Below are positions 42,846 through 54,701 of a stretch of DNA of 64,000 nucleotides, piece by piece. Location of the stretch: assembly GCA_965153355.1 (NCBI GenBank), contig OZ231126.1:83390001-83454000 (forward strand), in the 5' to 3' direction. Under the pieces are notes generated by a model. The model was given only the letters and a program-made list of their open reading frames with translations, searched no databases and was not told the origin of the DNA. The DNA comes from Flaccisagitta enflata. Its lineage: Eukaryota; Chaetognatha; Sagittoidea; Aphragmophora. A program made the translations under genes and the position numbers. Numbering within the stretch: position 1 is the stretch's first letter; the number at the start of each line of letters is the position of its first letter.

Positions 42846-43397
42846 TTATGCCGGTATTGATCGGTCCACCGATTCTATCTCCGAAGCGTCCACCAAAAGA
42901 CACCGAAATCCGGTCCGATGACCATACCGGTTCGTGGTGATTTAGCAGGTTCGCCGAAATCCGGTCCGGCGACCATACCGGATCGTGATGAATCAACGCA
43001 GTCGCCGACGTCCGGTCCGGCGACCATACCGGACTGTGATAACCATATACGTATTCCAAAAATAGATCTAGACGCCGACCAAACGATTCCAAAACAAATC
43101 GAAGGCGGCAAAACACACGCTCAAGGAAACGCAACATCGAGCGCGAAACAAACAAGCAAGTTAAGCTTAGATGAACAATTACACGATATACAAACGTTGA
43201 CATTTACACAGTTTGATGACGACTCATTAACGGTACAAATGAGCACAATTGATATCAATGGTAAAAGCATGAGTGTAAAAACACGATTTGAAAATGTACC
43301 ATTAGATGAAGTAATTCAAAGATTGCCTAGGGACGCTAAAGAAATACTTAAGGAACAAGGCCAAATGAAGGCCAATAAGTGCGCCTCGCTTGATTAG
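42846..43397 (+). CDS. Unidentified ORF with 17-residue repeats and acidic C-terminal domain
   Basis: From ATG 42918 the frame gives 159 residues and ends TAG at 43395-43397; it stays open upstream to at least 42862. Three tandem 51-bp units (GGTCCGRYGACCATACCG at 42912, 42963 and 43014) encode a PxSGPATIPDxDxxxxS repeat. The second half is not repetitive and has folded-protein character: LSLDEQLHDIQTLTFTQFDD, then VQMSTIDINGKSMSVKTRF and LDEVIQRLPRDAKEILKEQ. CpG content is higher than around it. I do not recognise a family. It could be the last exon of a host gene or a mobile-element ORF1. No splice site upstream was convincing. Confidence 0.4.
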
Positions 43398-43419
43398 GAA
43401 TTTGAGAATGAACGTTTTT

Positions 43420-43450
43420 GATGAATGAATGAATGAATGAATGAATGATG
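43420..43450. repeat. (ATGA)n microsatellite
   Basis: About seven GAATGAAT units. Confidence 0.85.
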
Positions 43451-43550
43451 GAATGAAAGAATGAAGAAAAATGAATGAAGTGAGGCATGAAAGGTGACAG
43501 TAATTAAGAAATACGTCGGAATCGGCCGTTTTGCGCATTTCAAACATTTG

Positions 43551-43613
43551 CGTTACCAACCGACCAACGGACATGACCTCTTTTAGATGTGCGATGACGC
43601 ACTTAAAAACGCC
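43551..43613 (+). mobile_element. HINE-like 3' end with AGTGCG-type hairpin
   Basis: TTACCAACCGACCAACGGAC, ATGACCTCTTTTAGATGTGCGATGACGCACTTAAAAACG. The stem TGCG/CGCA has yet another sequence while keeping pairing and the ACTTAAAA end. Confidence 0.55.
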
Positions 43614-44109
43614 AGGATGGCAACCTTATATTCCAAGAAACCTGCAACCAAAGAGAATAGGGGCGTGTTTCTAGTGAAGATGAAAAACACGTTTGTTCCC
43701 ATTGGACGCTTATACAGCGTAAACACATATTCATGAATTTCACTGTCCCACAAGGGAGTGAGCAAAATGAGCGAGCGAGCGAAGCGAGTGTAGCAAAGCG
43801 GAGTGCTGCGAAGCGCGTGAGCGGAGTGAGTGGTGCGAGCAAACGAATGTAGTGAGCGACCGAGTGGCCTTCCAAAGACTCAGCAATAAGAGCAAAATCA
43901 TCAAAACAATCCCTTTTATCCCACTCAGACGAGCAGGCACCAAAGGCGGACACGCCACCAAACAGTGCCACCAAAAAGGCGGCCAAGTCGGGGCCGCCGA
44001 AAATCCGACAAGCGCGCTCACGTCGGCATTAGCCGCCGGAAGCGCGCCGCCATCGAAAGATCCAGTGTTAGCGTCAGCGAAATCAACTAGCGAACGAGAA
44101 ATCAAATAG
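43583..44109. pseudogene. Second copy of the WD-IH-YV / RNTP coding repeat, plus plus-strand ORF
   Basis: The minus frame 43765-43583 has LTPLWDSEIHEYVFTLYKR and RNTPLFSL like 21025-20930. The plus frame 43852-44109 (85 codons, no ATG guarantee of being real) has CHQKGGQVGAAENP and an Ala/Ser-rich tail ending STSEREIK. A GAGCGAAGCGAGTG array lies between them. I cannot identify either. Confidence 0.35.
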
Positions 44110-45210
44110 TGTCACGGCAGCAGCCATCGCCGCAAAAGCAACAGCAGCAGCAGCAGCAAAAATCCTCCGCCGCAAAAGTATTTCAATCAAGATTTCTGAG
44201 GGTAAGGAAATTAGCGCCATTTGAACTAAAGTAAGTGCTAATCTGCAAAGAAAGATGAGAGAGTAAGAATCAAATGGGAGAAACAAGGAAAAAATGTTTT
44301 TCATTTGATTATCCATACGCAAATCATTCACACCCTTTCATTTCAAGTGCACTAGTAACCACATTTCGCATTACGAAAAAAAAAGGAAAAAAAAAATCAC
44401 CCGGAAGCGAAACACTCGAGTTATTGAAAATGAGAGAAAAATATCATTTTTCATCCTAAACTTACATTTGTTTGTCGGTTAAGGAGAGACAAAAACAAAC
44501 AACAATCAACCCAGTGATAGATTTTTTCCTTGGCAAGATATGGCTATCTCCCATACCGCATTCCTCCGTATTTCAATCCGCTCAATTGGCGAGCAAATAG
44601 ATCCATATTCTTCATTGCTGATTACTATCTTGATCGTGGCAAATAAAAAGACAAAAAGATTGAAATTCATAATGCGACTGTCCATTCAGCCATACCCCGG
44701 CCCTGATTCAGCGGACTTTGCACTATCAGGGGCCGCTGCCCCAAGACTAATGGACGCTACGGGATATCTATAACCAAAGCCACAAAAGTAAGAAAAAAAA
44801 ATAGAAAAGAAAAAAGATGAGGAAAAGATTCAGCCAAAATCGAGTGATTTGAGGAAAACTAATAAAATTCCCAAATCGTGACAAAAATGAATGCTTAAGG
44901 GTGAGATTCAAAATGTTGAATTCTTTCTTATGTCACAGGGATCTTTCATGACATTCTGAGCTACCTTAAAAAGCGCGAAAATTAATCAATAAAAAAAAAT
45001 GAAACTACTAAATCATTTACTATCGCTTGGCGATAATAGACGGGGTAGATCAATGATCAAGTCCTGTTTAAGATTTGAACCAAAGCCACGAATCTCATAT
45101 TGCATGAATATTAAAACTCAGCCAGTTCCGAGCCAGCTTGAGATTCGCGCCTAAGCCAAGATTCATAATTTGCATGAATATTACAATCACAAAATGCTTT
45201 GAACGAAAAA

Positions 45211-45243
<33 letters not shown>

Positions 45244-48200
45244 AAAGAGAGAAAAAGTAGAACCGAAGTAAATGAAATGACGTTACGGTTCGATAAACAT
45301 AGCTCGATGGCACAAGCAGTTAAGGAGATATGAAAGTACAAAGTTGCTTCACCATGCGCGTGCTCGCCACTTCCGGCGCGCGCGCGCTCGCCACTTCTGG
45401 CGCATGCGCATGGAAGTCCCGATCGCGTCTCTCTCTTCTCCACTTCCTTCAAACTGATGATAGGGAAGGAAAGCAATTGACAAAAATGCATGTTTTGTCA
45501 TGAAAAGTCATGAGTCACCAAACGACAAAAGCATAGCCGACATCCTGTTTCTGTCACGATCAATTAAGTGTGTAACAAATGAGCACAACCATCACATTGA
45601 AAAAAAAAGAAGAAAAAGAGAGAAAAGAACGACCAAATCCCATATTTTCATGCATAAAAGAGCCCTTGCAAGTCAAACACTAACGATCTGTCATTACCTT
45701 CTGTGATGATAAAATGATAAAAAAAAAAGCATTTTGAAATGAGATAATTCCAACCAATCTAAATGGCAGTTATGCAGCGAGAGAGCTCATCGTACGTGGA
45801 GAGAAATGCAAACCAAGTATCCAAAATTATGCTCATTCTCTTTCCGCGAAACTGAGACCAAACATTTGCATTTCAATCAATCAATAAATCAATCAATAAA
45901 TCAAAGTGCCAGATCCATCAACCTCGTTGCTCACATTATATCAATTATACAGTAAAAATCGTTGTATGGAACACAATTAAGAATTTATCTGTCCAACAAG
46001 AAATTCCATCTTGGCATAAATTCGTTATTAATCAAATGAAATTATTCATTATACCATCTTATTCGAAATTCATCAGAGAGGAAACATTATTTCTCCCTTA
46101 AAAGAAAAAAAAGTGTTGTTCATCAATGCTCTGATACAAAAAAAGAAAAAAAAACGAAAAAAAAAAGACTATCAGGAAGTAAATCGAAAGTCAGTACAGC
46201 GAACCCGGCTACAACATGAGAGAATCGGCGTTGATATATATTTTTTTCCCTGTTAGAATAAAATGCACATTGACATTCCCGAGCATAAAGGTGCTTCAGA
46301 AAAACCTGTAATATCCAGCTCGATCTCATTGATACAAACACTCAGTTGTCAAAGCTTGGTTAACCAGTCATCAAGCCAAGAATGACCAAGCACCGTCAAA
46401 CTGCTAATGAGAAACATTCACAGTCTTAAACCTCAAGGGTTTTAAACAAATTTGGAAATATATTGCACGCAAATGTATGACCAGATAAAGCAAGATTTGC
46501 TCACATTGTTAAACAAATGACACTCAATCCCCAAGCTATACACTGATACACAATGACAAGCGATATTGATGATTAGATCAATCGAAATGACAATGATCGT
46601 CGTTTTATATGACCTCAGTCAGTCTGTCTGATCGGTCTATCCAAAGCTTATGCATCATCATACGTCATCAAGATCAACAGAAATATGTTTATCTTTGAGA
46701 ACCGAGTCAGAAAAGAAAAGAAAGTTAAGCTCCTTGAATTGCAAGGAACAATAGTCACAAAAGCGTTTGAGGGTCGGCGGTACCCGTGCCCTGCATAAGA
46801 CTGGAAGATCAGATCCTCTCAACACCATGAGCATCATATTTCACCACGGAGACAAGACAAGAAAAAAGAGGGTGGCCAAAGGCGCACGTAAAGAAAAAAA
46901 ATAAGTTGAGCATTTTGCAAAATACTCAAAGATCATTGTGTATACTCCCAATGGATAATTCAGTCAACAATTAAAGTCAGTCCAACAAAATGATAATGAC
47001 TAAAGCAATTATCTTCTTCCTATGATGAAAGCATGACCATTCAAGGGAACAACGTTTGAACTGAGAATGAAATGTTGCACATTTGCAATTACATTCAATC
47101 TCGATTTACAGTGCAACTCTCAAAAAAATTTTACAGTCAGTCAAGCAGGCAGCTATCATTAGGCGCGCAAAATCAACTTCTTCTTCAGGACAGCTGGTTA
47201 TCAATGTTACCATTCTTGAATAATTTTGACAAATAACACTCCTTATCCAAGTTACCAGCCAGTTGAAGAAATTCCTTAAGAAAAGTCCTGATTTTCAACC
47301 AAATCCTAATTTTCAATTGAATCCCAACTTTCAATTGAATCCTAATTTTCAACCGAATCCTAATTTTCAATCAAATCCCAAGTTTCAATCATTCAGAAGA
47401 AAGATTCGAGAGTTGAGAACACTCCTTCTTTAGCTAAAAAGAAGAACAAGGAAATGCAGTTCTCAAAACATTCCACAATGTTTTAAGCGACTAAAGTGCA
47501 ACCATGAGAGGAAATGTGAAAGTGAATGGCAGTTTTTGACATAGGCAAGGGCCTTGCTGATCCATTCTCACCAAATAAGTCAATGAAAAATGAAAGATTT
47601 TTTGTTATCCTTGGATTAATCGCGGACTGTCAATCAACCAACCAACCAATCAACCAACCTATTTTGACAACGTGCAATTACGTGTAAGCACCATCGGCAA
47701 GCAAATCAATTGACTCAGTCTTTGAAATATACACTCGGACTCACCGATTATGAAATTAACAATAACAAATTATTTTCACACAAAGACAAGGGTCATTCAA
47801 AAAGGGGAAAGTCATCTCGACAATATTTAGTTTTGTTCCAAAACAGAAAGAAAACAGTCTCAACTTTCAATTGTTTTGAAAGTGGAGGCCAAGAATTTGA
47901 AGAAAGAATATTCTTTAACTTCAATTTGTTTTCAATTTGAAGGCCAAGAATTTGAAGAAAGGAAATTCTTTCAACAATAATCAACAATTGTCTGGGAAGA
48001 AAAAAAAATCAAATTCCAAAACAAGAATTGTTTTGTGTGAGACTGAGAATTAAATTCTCACATAGAAAAGAAAAACAGAGGACCAACGGAAGTGAAAAGG
48101 AAACATTGTTGAGGTCATGAGTCAGTGACAAAGCCGGCAAACTCAAAACCGGAAACCTGACTCACACTGTTTTCAATCAAATTTAGCAATTCTATAGACT

Positions 48201-51200
48201 CACGAACAAACCAATATTGAATACAAAAGGAAAGCTAGATCTTACAAATCAATGGTCAGCAGTATCTTTTCCATGTTTTAGTAGTTGGACTACCACATTT
48301 GAACCCCGCAGTAACGAATGTCGTGGGACTAACAAATTTCATCTGTTATAAACGGATTTCCGTTACTCCTAGCTTTGGTAAAATGGGGTGTGATTATGTC
48401 ATAGGTAGGAGGACAAATCAAGTCTGCTTCACACACCAAAAACTCACAGCAGTACAGTTAAATAGTTTGGCGCATCCACTCCTCCTCTAAACAGCTTAAA
48501 GTATTGTTGCAAAACATCTGATGGTCAGTGGTTCCCCAAGCACCATCGATGCTCCTATTTGTAAAAAGGTCAACGCGATTAAGAAAGCTAAACTATCATC
48601 AGAAAAAAAACTAACAGTTTACCCCACATCATACATAAATCAGATATTACCAAGATCAGATTGAAAATAGTGACATCAGATTGCATGCAAACCCCCATTA
48701 TCAAATATGGTAATGAGAAATCCTGATGTTATTTTGCTTCATATATTCAAGAGAAAAACAGACAAAATGATATCAAGAAAAAGAAAATGACAATTTGATT
48801 TCTCACAAAAATCAAATGAAAATCAGACAATTGCAGTAGAACAGCAATGAGATGCCCATTTTTTTTCAGCCGACAGCTACCATAAAAATGACAGATGGCA
48901 GAAAATGTGGCCTAACAATACTAACAACCCCCTCTTTATAGGTCAATCAAAACTAAATCTCAAAAAGCAATTAGCTTACTAAGCATTCACTAATCTATGA
49001 TTCGTTCATTCCATGAATACATCATTTGATCACACACTGTCAGAAAGAAACAGTCTCTATTCAAAATTGAGATTGCACATTATTTGCAAAAAGGCATGAT
49101 GAATTAGAGCAGAGTAAGAGCGACAGCATGTTGAACAAAATGTTTCAAATCTTGACCATTAACATGCCTTCAAAAAGATTGACAGGTGGACAGGTGTTGT
49201 TACTTGATCAAGTTACCTGATTAAATGAAAAGAGTGAATGATGAAGCTTAATATGAAACAATAAGGATCATCAACCATGTTGATGACAAGGACAAGGAAA
49301 GTGGTGTCCAGATCCTTAAAAAGAACCAATTAAAGGAATGTGCCCAAAATTTGCATGGGACATAAAATCATAGCAGATTAAAAGAGAAATATAACTGACA
49401 CACTACAAAACAAGAAAAAACATGGTCTCATCACAATCACCAGTAAAGGCTGCTCCCGCCGACTCAAAAATCCATAAGAAACTTAGTTTCTTTGATGTTT
49501 TTCCAAATAATCCACAAAAGATCTGGCATGTTACATCAATCCGAATTGCAAATCATATTAAACAACGCAATCAGTTATACAACATAGAAAAGTGACAAGC
49601 AAATGATACCCAGATGAGTCATCTACAAAAAAAAAAAAAAAAAAAAAAAGAGAGAAAAACAAATTGTCAGTCACTAAGAAAAAAATGACGTCATGATTTC
49701 GTAATTGCAAGCGGAGAAAAGTTAAGATCTATAACATTCCACCCTTATCATTAAAGAGCAGCAAATTAGAAAAAACGACATAAGGACAAAAAGTTGCCCA
49801 TGATGTCTTTAAATAGATTCTTATGAATAAAATGGCTCTAAGAGGGCTCTCCATTTCAACTATGCAGTCAAGTATGAGCCATTAATTGATCTGATTGGCT
49901 GATAAATCTAGAGCAGTCGCATATCACACCAACCAACAGCTCAATAGCAGTACAATCATGGCATCGACAACATCGTCAAGAACTTACAATCACCATTTTA
50001 AATTAACCAACTTTAAATGGTCATCACATCACATCATCAATGTTAAAGCAAAACAACAGTACTCAAGAATAGATGATTCCACCAAAACAGTGAAACTGAC
50101 AGCAGGGACGGCAGCAGCAGCAGTAGCCTGACATGATAAAAACGATTATCCATATTTCAACACAAACCAATTGAAATGAAAAGACAGCTACACGGTGATC
50201 CACCCTAACTGTCATGAAACAGATGGAACTCATTTAATACATCAAGAGGTTGTAAAGTTAGACATTATCAAAGATATATCTGATTTGTACAACCAAAACA
50301 TAGTCAAGTGCCAATTAGAGTTATTGAAACAACTTATTCATGTGATGATTTCACATCAACTTCCAGTGTCCAGTTACACCATTTGTAAGTTGTAACCGTG
50401 TCTGATCGAAACTTACTTCTAACATAATTGAAAGAAAAAAATGATCATTGCATGTCTTTAAAAACAGAAGAAACAAAAAGAATACAACTGAAAAAAAAAG
50501 TGTATTTTATTTAAGCTCCTTGACGATCTTGTGGAGCTTCAAAATGATCATTTTTGACCAGAAATATATCAAAAAGAGAGAAAAAAGCCAGAGAACATTG
50601 GAATGTTTCATCAGCTTATGAGATATCACCTTATATGATGTCTAAAACATACATCAAACTTCACTTACATGATTTCTGATTCCAAATGACTTCATTGCAA
50701 TACCAATAAGCCATGAAACCGGATTTGCATCAATCCTAAATTGATAAAGGGCATTAGTCAAAAATGGCCACACAATGAAGTTTCCCACTTGAATATACAC
50801 AAAAAGTGAAGTTATTTCAAGGCTTGGAAAACAAAGATAAACCATATCATCAATGAACAAAGATGATGTTGGACAACTGTTAGAGAAAAAAGATGTTCCA
50901 CCATAAAAAGCAAATGGACAAGTAAAACAATGAGCACTCAAAGATGCTTGCCGTCAAACCCTCATTCAAAAACGATGAACATACATTAAAGGCAATACTC
51001 ACTCCGGAATAAGAATATTCAAATTGTTATTGAGTACCAATTGCCAGTTTCTCTGCATCATAAACGAGCAACAATGATGTATTCATGAAGCAAAGCCGTG
51101 TATATGATATTTCAAAACAAAAGAACAACAAGAAAAACAAGAACCATTTGTCATTAGACCTATTTACTAAAAAGAATATTTGAATCAATGAAGTATAATA

Positions 51201-51560
51201 CGGCCATTAGAACAATACTGTATTCATATCCCAATCTTCAAAAACACTGAGAAATACGTCCTATTCAACATCATCAATCTTCATCAAACATAACAACCCC
51301 GGGACACAGTGCCACACAGAGAACACTGCGGCAACTGTCTCAAATACAACATTCCTTAAGGGGTGAATAAAGCAAATGTGAAAAATCATCTCCTGATTCA
51401 ATGGGGATGAGTTCAGGATTTACATTGGTACAGAATGAAATTGCATGACATGTTAGTCATATCCTGCCACAAAATAAATTGCAAATATTCCCCTCCACTG
51501 AATTCAGAATATTAAATAGAAACAACTGTGCAGCGCAGTAAAACAGTGGGCTAAGCATTG
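44110..51560. other. Long AT-rich stretch with few recognisable features
   Basis: No ORF here has family motifs. Small recognisable pieces: GGGGCCGCTGCCCC at 44730, a poly(A)/AAAG tract at 45207-45250 with a GCGCGCGCGCTCGCC patch at 45376-45390, GGTCGGCGGTACCCGTGCCC at 46773 (end of the GGGCAGCGGCCCC family), a four-fold AATTTTCAACCGAATCCTAATT repeat at 47290-47385, a duplicated AAGGCCAAGAATTTGAAGAAAG at 47887/47940, a pogo-like MITE piece at 48295-48375 and a poly(A) run at 49629. The region may include introns of a gene lying outside the window. Confidence 0.5.
48295..48375 (+). mobile_element. pogo-like MITE fragment
   Basis: TTTGAACCCCGCAGTAACGA, ATGTCGTGGGACTAACAAATTT and ATAAACGGATTTCCGTTA parallel the left half of 34696-34876. 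Confidence 0.55.
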
Positions 51561-51565
51561 AAGCT

Positions 51566-51704
51566 CTCTCTCAAATTAAGAGTATAAAAGCTTGATTCAG
51601 ACTGGCTGAATCACTCTTTGATACCGGAATATTTCTCTTTTTCCTCGACCTCAACTGACGCTAGCCAGCTTAGTCTCAGTCTCAGACGACCTAGTTCGTT
51701 ACTT
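51566..51704 (+). promoter_or_regulatory. TATA-bearing 139-bp dispersed repeat, copy 2
   Basis: Identical to 41467-41605 except GCTTGATTC for GCCTGATTC. It is followed directly by an arm of the palindromic element, as copy 1 is preceded by it, so the two modules belong to one larger mobile unit. Confidence 0.6.
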
Positions 51705-51905
51705 TACTTTTGGTACTTTATGTTTCTGTAAAAAAAAACTCAAAAATATTTTATTTTATATCATTTTTTAAAGAAAAATAGCTGTTTTTGGCACAAAAAA
51801 CCGTTTGTTTTTTTTTGGCTCATGATAGGCCAAAATAAGTATCAGATTCTTGTTCTACATGCTTTTTAGGACCCACATGCAAAAATTTGTGATGGGTCCA
51901 TTTTT
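51705..51905 (-). mobile_element. Partial arm of the 40.7-kb palindromic element
   Basis: In reverse it matches 40720-40905: GACCCATCACAAATTTTTGC, CCTAAAAAGCATGTAGAAC, GTGCCAAAAACAGCTATTTTTC, ATATAAAATAAAATATTTTTG. Confidence 0.7.
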
Positions 51906-52004
51906 TTTTTCATAACCCTTAGAATTGAGATTTTCTCCAACGGGATTCCTGGCCGTACAATTGCGTAAGTAAAAATCAGGTTTTTGCTCAATTCTCAAAC
52001 AATT

Positions 52005-52600
52005 CATATACCAGTAATGGCAGCTGTCGCCGTGAGGAAAAAAGTCGTAAGCATTGGTCACTTTTCACCAAGCTTTTATCTTCAATCTCTATATTTTTTT
52101 TATTTGTTAGATTAAATCAAAAGCAGTTGTATGTATTGATTGCACTGAAAATCAGAGAAAAATAGAACCAAGCCAACTGAGCAAGATGAGCTAAAATACT
52201 CAAAATCAATCAACCAAATATCCAGCTATGCTAACTGAAATGCTTTCTTGTGTTTGCATGCTCAATTAAAATATCTATTTATCCTATTAAAACTTAGATA
52301 AAAAACTGAGCTAAATGAGCTAGAATACTTAAAACACCTTCACAGATGAGCAGCTCTGCTCACTGACATGCTCTCTTATGGCTGCTTGCTTAAATATAGA
52401 TCAGAATGTTTATTCACTTGTCGCATCTAAAATCAGAAAAATAAACTGTGCTAAATGAGCTAAATGAGCTAAAATGCTCAAAAACACTCTCACAGATGAG
52501 CAGCTATGCTCATAAACATGTCTTCTTATATTTGCATGCTCAAACAAACTTAATTACATTCCTTTATTGATCCTACTTAAAATTATAAAAAATAAAAAAA
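52005..52600 (+). repeat. Dispersed repeat R with three tandem 3' units
   Basis: CCAGTAATGGCAGCTGTCGCC...CACCAAGCTTTTATC matches 19070-19160. Then three units of about 130-150 bp follow with GAGCTAAAATACTCAAAA, GAGCAGCTATGCTCA, CTTATATTTGCATGCTCAA and TTTATTGATCCTA. The GATGAGCAGCTCTGCTCACTG segment is itself a small hairpin. Confidence 0.65.
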
Positions 52601-52974
52601 ACATTCAATTAGAATTTTTTGTAAATAGATCTTTAAAAATTCATAACGCGAAAAATATTTGCCATAGAGCATTCTGCTTAGCGCCAAATGAAAGAGAATT
52701 ATCATATTTACTTACCCTATCAATTTTATTGGAGGCCCCAATCAGCCGGAAGAGATTCACAACTTCCGCATAAGAAAATGAAAACCCTGTTGCTAACAAA
52801 TATGTCAAAAAGTCGAAGACTGACTTCAACTTTTTTCCCGATTATGATTATACTTATATATATTATGAAAGTTGGACAACATTACTACTCAACCCCTACC
52901 TCACTTTAGGATGAGAGCCTTTGGAGTTCTCAATGGTGTTTAATCCGGACCCATCACAACTATCCTTAATAATA

Positions 52975-53117
52975 ACAAGGCCGGATACACGGCTACCCTA
53001 GTCGCGTGCGGGTGGGCAGGAGCAATGCTGGAGGTCAACAGGGCATCAGGGCAGGAGCCGTATGCTCAAAAGGCGAAAAAAAAAGGGGACCAACCGACCA
53101 ACCAACCAACCGACTGA
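52975..53117 (+). mobile_element. HINE-like element, subfamily A/C, 5' part (split by the Naiad)
   Basis: CAAGGCCGGATACACGGCTACC, AGTCGCGTGCGGGTGGGCAG, GGCATCAGGGCAGGAGCC, GGGGACCAACCGACC, CAACCAACCGACTGAC. It is cut at 53117 by retroelement sequence and continues at 58492. Confidence 0.88.
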
Positions 53118-54109
53118 CCCATTCTTAGACAGTAATTTAGATAGTGGGATTTGTTATAGGGTCTTCTATGGGCAGATTATCAGATTTCAGAGGCTTTGTA
53201 GTTTAAAGGAAGATTTTGAAGAAAGGGTTAGATTTTTAGCTAATATACTACTTAGGAGAGATTATGACTTAAGGATGCTCCAGAGACAGTTTTGCAGGGC
53301 TGTTGATAAATATATATTAGAGTTTCAAAAATGGACTATTTCGCTAGATTTAAGATTATGGTTTTCAGATATCATCAGATCTAGTTAGTTATCTTGTGGG
53401 CCTTTTTAGTTATCTTGGAGAGATTTTTTGGGTCAGGTCTATTAATATAGCTGTCCCATAAATCTCTCATTTGCTTATTTTAGTTAAATAGAAGACTAGG
53501 ATTTCAGGTCTATTAATATAGCTGTTGTTTTAGTTTAGTATGTGTAGCTGAGTTAGATGGGGGGACCAGGGTTCTGGTCTATTAATATAGCTGATACTCT
53601 GGTTCTCCCTGTACATTCCAGTGGTCTATTAATATAGCACTGGTCTGTGTAAATATGTACAGCTTTTAATTGTTTCTCTGTTTTATGGTTGATTTATGTA
53701 TGCATAAGTGTACTTTGCTTTGACTCTGAAGTATCTGAATGTCTGCCTCTTTCCCTGTGTCCATTGTTATCTGACTGTCATTGGTCCTTTGTTTCTTTGC
53801 AGTCTGATGTCCAGACTTCTGTGACTCCTCTGTCCGCTCCTCCTCTTCATGTTTCTCCTCTTCTACTCAACTTATTTCTGATCATTCTTGATTCTTCCTT
53901 CCACTCTCTCACTCTTCTCTCTCATTTTCTTTGGTGTCTTGGATAAGTGGGATGGGGCCTAACCACGCCTGGGTTAGGGGAAGATAATGTCCTTCTTCCT
54001 CTTTCCCAGACAGTCCACAGCCTGTACCTGGATACCTCTCTTCATTTTTCCTCTCTCTGTTTTCAACTACCCCTCCTTTCTTACCTAAACCTAACAAAAG
54101 CATATATAT
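53118..54109 (+). repeat. Upstream pseudo-LTR of the Naiad
   Basis: Contains the last 90 codons of the ORF (to the TAG at 53386), the 3' UTR with four hairpins and the AACAAAAGCATATATA end. The junction to the following full copy is at about 54109/54110, where AAAAGCATATATA meets TCAATAAAAGTATCC. Confidence 0.93.
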
Positions 54110-54287
54110 CAATAAAAGTATCCACATCTTCTGTAGGATTTGGCTGATCAATTCCCTGTTTGGGTACGGCTTTCTCCCGTGAGTGGCACTGCTTTTTGTA
54201 ATCTTAAATCATTTTTTGGTTTTTGATTTAGTTAATTTTAGAATTAAAAGTTCTTGGGAAAAGTTGCTGGGAAAATGCTGCTAGCCT

Positions 54288-54290
<3 letters not shown>

Positions 54291-54356
<66 letters not shown>
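54291..54356. repeat. (CT)n microsatellite in the Naiad 5' UTR
   Basis: About 33 CT units between the unit's 5' end and the ORF, within the retroelement. Confidence 0.97.
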
Positions 54357-54361
<5 letters not shown>

Positions 54362-54560
54362 ATTTTCATCTCTTCGACGTCGGACTCAAATCTGACTGAA
54401 TCTGCGCCTGTTTTGTCCCCATTCCTCTGTCTGTGTTTTCTCAAATTTTGTGCGTAGTCATCAATTACGTGAATTCTAAACAGTGTGAAGCTAAATTTGA
54501 ATTTAATCGCAAATGTTTTCATCTCCTTGCTGGTAATTGCCAAATCTTCTATCTTTCATG

Positions 54561-54668
54561 CTATGGAGGTCTATTAATATAGCCCATAGTATCTTTACCG
54601 TCAAGGTCTATTAACATAGCTTGTTCGGCTTTCCATCCTGTCCTGATGTCTATTAACATAGCTCAGGA
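54561..54668 (+). ncRNA. Three tandem RNA hairpins in the Naiad 5' UTR (H5-H7)
   Basis: Each has the apex GTCTATTAAYATAG, which folds as CTAT-TAAY-ATAG with a 5' GT bulge, inside a stem of different sequence: CTATGG/CCATAG (54561-54589), CAAG/CTTG (54602-54623) and TCCTGA/TCAGGA (54641-54668). The last ends 33 nt before the first ATG. The same motif occurs four times in the 3' UTR. Role unknown. Confidence 0.75.
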
Positions 54669-54701
54669 TATTCTTTATCTTTGGCTGTTCCTTTTCAAGG
54701 A

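Noticed and set aside
42727-43203. 158-codon minus-strand ORF opposite the 42.9-kb ORF
   Set aside because: Likely shadow: its repeats mirror the 51-bp units and the rest is low-complexity Phe/Leu from A-rich DNA.
45455-45480. Hammerhead-like CTGATGA...GAAA
   Set aside because: No helix II or III pairing around it.
53062-53388. Separate small gene ending DLRLWFSDIIRSS
   Set aside because: It is the C-terminal part of the Naiad ORF carried in the upstream pseudo-LTR, joined by chance to HINE-like sequence.
54681-54701. Longer Naiad ORF beginning at 54681
   Set aside because: The codon there is TTG; the first ATG is at 54702, which I used as start.
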